From JAGVSZ01 sp963716855 (GTDB taxonomy: Bacteria > Pseudomonadota > Gammaproteobacteria > Burkholderiales > SG8-39): DNA of 64,000 nt. Below the pieces are notes generated by a model. It was not told the origin of the DNA, did not search any database, and saw nothing but the letters and a program-made list of their open reading frames with translations. Below are positions 59,512 to 64,000 of the stretch, in pieces. The translations under genes and the position numbers were made by a program. Numbering within the stretch: the stretch's first letter is position 1; each line of letters starts with the position of its first letter. The stretch lies in assembly GCA_963716855.1 (NCBI GenBank), contig CAVQUV010000016.1, forward strand, positions 310,001 to 374,000, given 5' to 3'.

Positions 59512-60183
59512 GCTGTCCCGGTTGCGACTTGCGCCCGTAAGTAACAGGTGTGAACGTGGCGGATCCCTCTTGGCCAGAGGGCTTTCCCACCGAAGCCGCC
59601 TCTGCCGGCAATCCAAAAAACGAAGTAAGACACACCGGACTTGGAAGAATTTTGGCGCCGAAACGCCAGCAAATTCGCTCGGCGACGCGCCTGCCTTTTC
59701 GCACTTCGGGAAAGCCAGAACGGTGTGGATTGCGAGTCCAAGCGGCGCTGATCGCCCGGCGTCGCCGCGCTTGTGCTCGTCGCTTCGACGGCGCCGCATG
59801 CAAGATCAACCCGGAACGACGCCTGTCCTGCCCGGGACGATGTGAGAGGAGCAGAGGAGGCGGGTAACTGTCTTCGGGCCCGAGTTTGGAGTTGCCAAGA
59901 GGTGTACTCGGCGTCGGATAGTACCCGCCCTTTTTTCACTATACGCGCACGGTGCCCCAGATACACCCGGTATCGAAAAAAAGTTGTCGCAGGTGAGAAG
60001 CCCGCCAATACTGTGCCGCTAACACCGATCAGGTCGTGGTGCGGGTGAAAGACGACACGCTGCTCGTCTTCCCCTCGTATCTGTATCACTCGGGCGGCGG
60101 CTCCTGAAGCATCCTACATTCTCACTTTCGGAGCGCCGGAGCGAAGAAAGGCCAACCCGTCCGGTACGTTGCGGGAGGAACGC
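59512..60183. other. Gene-poor stretch with an oxygenase remnant
   Basis: About 670 bases with no intact gene. At 60024-60107 (+) 27 codons read TDQVVVRVKDDTLLVFPSYL followed by YHSGGGS and a stop. This resembles the C-terminal end of a 2-oxoglutarate/iron oxygenase (VFPSxLxHS pattern). The remainder has no recognisable content on either strand. Confidence 0.4.
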
Positions 60184-60933
60184 ATGGATCTCAAAGGCAC
60201 GGTCGCCGTCGTGACCGGCGGCAATGGCGGGCTCGGCCAGCGCATCTGCCACGCGCTCGCCGCCCAAGGCTGTCACATCGCCGTGGTTTATGCCCAGAGC
60301 AAGGACCAGGCCGAGGGCGTCGCGCGTGATCTCGAGAAGCATCAGGTCTCGGCCGCCACCTTCGCCTGCAACGTGACGCAGCGCGACCGGGTGCAGTGCC
60401 TGGTCGACGACGTCGTCAAGCGCTTCGGCCGCCTCGACATCCTGATCAACGATGCCGCCTACAACAAGGCGATCCCCTTCGCCGACCTCGACAACCTCAC
60501 CTACGAGGAGTGGACCAAGATCATCGACATCAACCTCACCGGGCCCATGCTCACCATCAAGGCCGTGGCGCCGGTCATGAAGCGCCAGGGGAGCGGGCGC
60601 ATCGTCAACATCTCCTCGGTGGCAGGGCTCGGCCCGCAGGGTTCGTCGATCGCCTATGCCGTTTCCAAGGCCGGCCTGATCCATCTCACCAAGTGCATGG
60701 CCGTAGCGCTGGCACCCGAGGTGCTGGTCAACTGCGTGGCGCCCGGCCTGCTCGAGGGCACGCGCACGACCGCGAACCTGCGGCGCGAGCAGATCGAGAA
60801 TTCCGCCAAGACCTCGCTGCTGCGCAAGGCCGCCGACAAGGACGACGTTGCCGACCAGGTGGTGACGATGTGCCGGACCAACACCATGACCGGCCAGACA
60901 GTGGTGATCGATTCGGGCCGCACCTTCCACTGA
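60184..60933 (+). CDS. SDR-family oxidoreductase (FabG-like)
   Basis: A 249-residue short-chain dehydrogenase starting MDLKGTVAVVTGGNGGLGQR with GGGAGG five to ten bases before the ATG. It has NDAAYNK in place of the usual NNAG, the Ser in NISSVAGLGPQGSS, and the Tyr-Lys pair in AYAVSKAGLIHLT. The C-terminus ends MTGQTVVIDSGRTFH. It may reduce or oxidise an intermediate of the neighbouring hydantoin-type pathway, but this is only context. Confidence 0.85.
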   Translation: MDLKGTVAVVTGGNGGLGQRICHALAAQGCHIAVVYAQSKDQAEGVARDLEKHQVSAATFACNVTQRDRVQCLVDDVVKRFGRLDILINDAAYNKAIPFADLDNLTYEEWTKIIDINLTGPMLTIKAVAPVMKRQGSGRIVNISSVAGLGPQGSSIAYAVSKAGLIHLTKCMAVALAPEVLVNCVAPGLLEGTRTTANLRREQIENSAKTSLLRKAADKDDVADQVVTMCRTNTMTGQTVVIDSGRTFH

Positions 60934-60949
60934 GCGGCAGGGCATTCGC

Positions 60950-61000
60950 ATGACACTGCAGGGCAAGGCAGCCCACGTCACCGGCGGCGGCTCGCGGCAC
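60950..61000 (+). pseudogene. N-terminal scrap of another SDR gene
   Basis: Seventeen codons starting at ATG 60950 read MTLQGKAAHVTGGGSRH, the start and cofactor loop of a second short-chain dehydrogenase. The similarity then ends abruptly. It lies 14 bases after the intact SDR gene and shows a deletion. Confidence 0.55.
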
Positions 61001-61051
61001 GCGTTTCGACGCGCCGGCAAGCACACCGTGATCCAGCGCTTGCGCCGAAAT

Positions 61052-61240
61052 TCAAATGACCCGGTGTTCAACGACCACGAAGGCCGTGATTTCAGCGAGA
61101 AACGTTTTCGCGTGGGCCATCGTCACCTGGCCGGCCGGGGACGAAAAGGCGGCCTCCAGTGTCGCCGCATCCTCGAACCACAGTCGGGCAATCTCGATTT
61201 CCCTGCTTTGCGCGAAAAATTCCCTGATCGGGTTGCCCAT
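61052..61240 (-). pseudogene. C-terminal fragment of an EthD-like protein
   Basis: Sixty-two residues (EIEIARLWFEDAATLEAAFS, SPAGQVTMAHAKTFLAEITA) match the end of an EthD-type ferredoxin-like domain, including the WFED...LEAAFxSPxG pattern. The N-terminal half of the domain is absent. It is on the opposite strand to the SDR pieces. Confidence 0.5.
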
Positions 61241-61407
61241 TTCCTAGTGCCGGAGCGAAAGAAGCCCAACGCGTGCGAGGCGTTGCGCGTGAGCGCAGGG
61301 CGCGGGCTTGAGCCTTGGAACACGTAGAATCCCTGCAGATATCGCTGTTAACAGGGAATTGCGCGAGAGGGGTTCGCTGGGGACTCCGTGCTCCGCCAGG
61401 AACAAGT

Positions 61408-61435
61408 GAAGCCCGCGTGAGCGGGCTTCGTTGTT
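61408..61435. terminator. Rho-independent terminator
   Basis: GAAGCCCGC, loop GTGA, GCGGGCTTC, then GTTGTTT: a perfect nine-base stem with a T-rich tail on the plus strand. It does not directly follow an intact gene, so it probably belonged to one that has been lost. Confidence 0.7.
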
Positions 61436-61470
61436 TCCGGTCCAGCGAAGCGACCCAACGGCGCGCGTCG

Positions 61471-61770
61471 CGTGGGGGATGCGAAAGACGCGGCGATGCG
61501 GTATTTGCGATCCACCAAGGCCTTCGGGAACTTCAATAACGTGGACGGCTTGAGGATCGCGGCAAGCTTCGGGATGCGGCGCGCGTTCACGAACTGGGTG
61601 GTCGGCCCGAGCACAACGCGATCGAGCGTGGTGAGATTCGGAGCGCGATGGATGAGCAACTGATGCTTGTGCAACAAGGATTCTGCGGCGACTGCACGTA
61701 AGCCACCTGGGCGGAGTAGTTTCGCGAAGGTGACCAGTAGGTAAATGGCGAGGATGAGGATTTCGCGCAT
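61471..61770 (-). pseudogene. N-terminal fragment of an integrase-core transposase
   Basis: From ATG 61770 about 100 residues (MREILILAIYLLVTFAKLLR, SLLHKHQLLIHRAPNLTTLD, FVNARRIPKLAAILKPSTLL) match the N-terminal part of a common betaproteobacterial transposase. After DRKYRIAASFASPT the family resemblance stops and the DDE core is missing. Confidence 0.65.
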
Positions 61771-62287
61771 GGAGCGAACGGTAGCATCCCCGCCAGTGCG
61801 TGCAAGACTGCACGGCGTGGGCGGATTGCGTCACACTACGAATTCGCCACGCACAGGCTGGACACCTAGGCACCTCGTGGCGCCGGGAGGATAGGGCGCC
61901 CACGCGATCGTTCGAACACATCCGTCAAGTTGGCGAATGAGGAGAGTTACGCATCCGAACCTGACGCCGGAGAATTGGACCACATGGACAAGAGCTAACT
62001 GTCCGCAAGCCAGCGCGACGCGCTAAACACAACCGTGCTTTCATTTATCGCCGACGGTCTCGACGACCAAAGTAAACCAGTCTCCATGCCATGTGCGCAG
62101 GTGCGGACGCAAATAGATCGAACCAACAAGATCCTTCAGTCAGTGAAATAGGCGATTCGACATCCTGCAAAGTAAGGGCGGCGACCAAGTGCCGATTCAC
62201 ATGAGTTCCGTTATGACCGGGACATGCTCAGAGATCAACCTTACTTGAACGGGTCGCTTCGGTGCATCCGGAAATGGATCTGACGAC
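61771..62287. other. Intergenic stretch, no gene recognised
   Basis: About 510 bases before the PEP-CTERM gene. The part from about 61960 looks less GC-rich than its surroundings. I see no gene, RNA or repeat that I can support. Confidence 0.4.
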
Positions 62288-62998
62288 GTGATTGCCCATT
62301 TCAAGAAACAGTGCGTACGCGTTTCGGCCGTCCTGCGCGGGGCGCTCCTCTGCCTGACGCTCGTCGTGAGCACCGCAGCGGCCGGGCTGCCGATGTCGCT
62401 GACCCAGGCTCAGTTTATCGCGGGCATCGCCGGGCTGACCACGATCGTGGAGGATTTCGAGAGTTACCCGAACGGCACCGATTTCGCGTCGCCCTTCGTT
62501 ACCGCTAATGGGGCGTTCACCTCTGGGGCGCCACGCGTCCAGGCGTCGGCGACGTTATGTGGGGACGGGGACCAGTGCCTTTTCGACAGCGCGTCGGCCG
62601 CGGGCCTCCGGACGTTCGCGGCGTTCCCGCTTGGCACCCAGTTTTGGGGCGCGGACCTTCACGCCGTCGACGTCACGGACACGCTGAGGCTGACGGTGAC
62701 GGGCGGAAGTGGAATTCTCGCGCTGGAGGTTTCAGGGGTCAGCTTCGTCGGGTTCACGGACCCGCTCGGTCTCACGTCCGTCGAATTCGAAAACCAGGGC
62801 ACCGATTCCGGCGGCGGGAACGTCGGCTTCGGCAACTACAGCTTCGGCAACGTCACAACTGCGCCCAACCCTTCCGTTGTCTCCGAGCCTGCCTCGGCTG
62901 CGTTACTCGGTTTCGCGCTCGCCGGAGCTTGGGCCATGACCCGCCGTCGCGCGCTGTGGTGCGCAAATACCCGAGCACACGACCGCAGGCGCGAGTGA
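62288..62998 (+). CDS. PEP-CTERM-type exported protein
   Basis: A 236-residue protein beginning at GTG with a signal peptide (about 1-32, LLCLTLVVSTAAAG). The mature part is low in charge and beta-rich (TTIVEDFESYPNGTDFASPF). Near the C-terminus VVSEPASAALLGFALAGAWA followed by MTRRR is a PEP-CTERM sorting signal with Ser in place of the first Pro. Such proteins are processed by exosortase and usually reach the cell surface or matrix. No exosortase gene is in the window. Confidence 0.8.
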   Translation: MIAHFKKQCVRVSAVLRGALLCLTLVVSTAAAGLPMSLTQAQFIAGIAGLTTIVEDFESYPNGTDFASPFVTANGAFTSGAPRVQASATLCGDGDQCLFDSASAAGLRTFAAFPLGTQFWGADLHAVDVTDTLRLTVTGGSGILALEVSGVSFVGFTDPLGLTSVEFENQGTDSGGGNVGFGNYSFGNVTTAPNPSVVSEPASAALLGFALAGAWAMTRRRALWCANTRAHDRRRE

Positions 62999-63159
62999 AT
63001 ACTCATGGCGCAGCCCGCCCAACACCGACTTCGAGCGCACGACGAGGCCATCGCGAATACGATGTCGAGATTGTCGGGCCTGGAATGCGGCAGATTTTGA
63101 GGGCGGGTCGGGCACGCCGGGTCCGGGCGTCACATGGGGACGTGACCGGTTGTAATGGC

Positions 63160-63490
63160 TACTCTATACCGCGAGCAACAAGCACAAATGCGACTCGGAG
63201 ATGCGTATCAGCCCGTCCAGACACTCGCGCCGCATGGTGCCAATCAGGCGCTCGCAAACGGCATTTGCCATGGGACTATGGAGGGGCGATTTCAGAATTC
63301 TCAAGCCGTCTTCGAAAGCAATCGCCTCCCTCAACTGCTGTAGCGTCCGGGCCGCTGTGGGGTGTGCCGTGACATTGAAGTGAACCAGCCGGCGGGATCC
63401 GTGATGAATGAGCACGAAGACATGCGCATCTGGCACCAAAGCTTTACTGACCTGACGGTCATGCCGCTGTATCGCAAGACGATTGCGGAG
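63160..63490 (-). pseudogene. Internally deleted integrase-core transposase remnant
   Basis: On the minus strand AHVFVLIHHGSRRLVHFNVT and HPTAARTLQQLREAIAFEDG lead directly to LRILKSPLHSPMANAVCERL and IGTMRRECLDGLIRISESHL. In intact relatives about 20-25 residues with the second catalytic Asp lie between these parts. The N-terminal third and the extreme C-terminus are also gone. Confidence 0.7.
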
Positions 63491-64000
63491 CACGCTGCCA
63501 CGGTCATGGGTAACGACGCCGCTGTGAGTGTGCACGGCCTCCGACCGGGAACCTACGCCGAGGGTTGTGCGCCTATCGACGCGATCAAGTATCGTTACGT
63601 AGCCTCAATCAACGAGCTCCAAATTTGCGACGCGGCGCTTGTCGCGGAGCGAGAAGATTTCGACGCGGTCGCAATCGGGTGCTTCTTCGACCCGGGCTTG
63701 CGGGCCGCACGATCGCTCGTCGACATTCCGGTTGTCGGACTCGGAGAGACCTGCGCGCTTGTCGCCTGCTCATTAGCACGGAAATTCGGTCTCGTCACGC
63801 TCTGCGAAGAGCAGTCCGCCGACTACACCGATCTGATGCAGGCCTACGGGCTCGAACGCCGCTTCGCAGGGGCGGTCTCGGTCGATCCTCCGATTGATGA
63901 GTTCGCGCTAGAAGCGGATGAGGAGGCCGCGCGGGTGATCGAGGAGCGCTTTGATGAGGCGTGTGCGCTCAGCGTCGAGCGTGGCGCAGAAATCATCATC
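63404..64000 (+). CDS. Asp/Glu/hydantoin racemase family protein (partial)
   Basis: The gene runs off the right edge; 199 codons are visible from ATG 63404 (MNEHEDMRIWHQSFTDLTVM). GNDAAVSVHGLRPGTYAEGC, DFDAVAIGCFFDPGLRAARS and VVGLGETCALVACSLARKFG match the hydantoin/Asp-Glu racemase fold, with one catalytic Cys in AIGCFFDP and a second probably in LVTLCEEQS. With HyuAB nearby, hydantoin racemase is plausible, but maleate isomerase or another family member is possible. Its 5' end overlaps the transposase remnant on the other strand. Confidence 0.82.
   Translation, partial: MNEHEDMRIWHQSFTDLTVMPLYRKTIAEHAATVMGNDAAVSVHGLRPGTYAEGCAPIDAIKYRYVASINELQICDAALVAEREDFDAVAIGCFFDPGLRAARSLVDIPVVGLGETCALVACSLARKFGLVTLCEEQSADYTDLMQAYGLERRFAGAVSVDPPIDEFALEADEEAARVIEERFDEACALSVERGAEIII

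Overview
The window is GC-rich bacterial DNA that reads as a betaproteobacterial (Burkholderiales-like) chromosome. Evidence: the ftsK-lolA-rarA-serS gene order, a PII gene (glnB/glnK), two DctP-type TRAP transporters, hydantoinase genes, a PEP-CTERM protein and a chromosomal tRNA-Ser(CGA) with encoded CCA. No rRNA and no CRISPR array were seen. The species is not identifiable from what I can see.

1-24.4 kb is core-like. It holds an ECF sigma factor with a probable membrane anti-sigma partner, an ABC-F ATPase, an RhlE-type helicase, pyrophosphatase, PII, an Smr protein, thioredoxin reductase, an orphan two-partner-secretion transporter (TpsB), a Crp/Fnr regulator, ftsK, lolA, rarA, serS and a TRAP transporter. 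Two copies of a roughly 96-bp palindromic repeat sit exactly at the stop codons of rhlE, glnB and the Smr gene. From 20.35 to 24.06 kb three genes carry apparent frameshifts, all in the same direction.

24.5-41.4 kb is a genomic island integrated at tRNA-Ser(CGA). A 63-bp copy of the tRNA 3' end lies at each edge, and short repeats resembling integrase arm sites lie near both edges. It carries a TVP38-family membrane protein, a ClC channel, a DUF302 protein, a broken oxygenase-reductase gene, an AhpD-like protein, a Tat-exported unknown, and a complete bufferin/gig-type copper or gold stress operon (bufA-bufB-bufC-doxX). A divergent ECF sigma and NrsF-type anti-sigma pair lies beside that operon, and both transcription units have the same promoter motif. 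Beyond it are a PPOX-fold protein, a glutathione S-transferase, a flavin monooxygenase, an IS481-family element with an amber-interrupted transposase, and a short integrase-less integron cassette array (attC-like sites with two small genes). No integrase gene is visible in the island.

41.6-46.1 kb is a LapA-like gene and a complete sugar-type ABC importer. From 46.3 kb to the end the sequence is accessory and rich in remnants. Transposase fragments bracket a catabolic cluster: class III aminotransferase, D-2-hydroxyacid dehydrogenase, a second complete TRAP transporter, hydantoinase/oxoprolinase HyuA and HyuB, a SelA-like PLP enzyme, an SDR and, at the right edge, a partial hydantoin/Asp-Glu racemase. 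Together these suggest uptake and breakdown of a cyclic amide or amino-acid derivative; the substrate is unknown. Several short gene fragments (TVP38, DUF2383, SDR, EthD, 2OG-oxygenase) show that the stretch from 58 to 63.5 kb is decaying.
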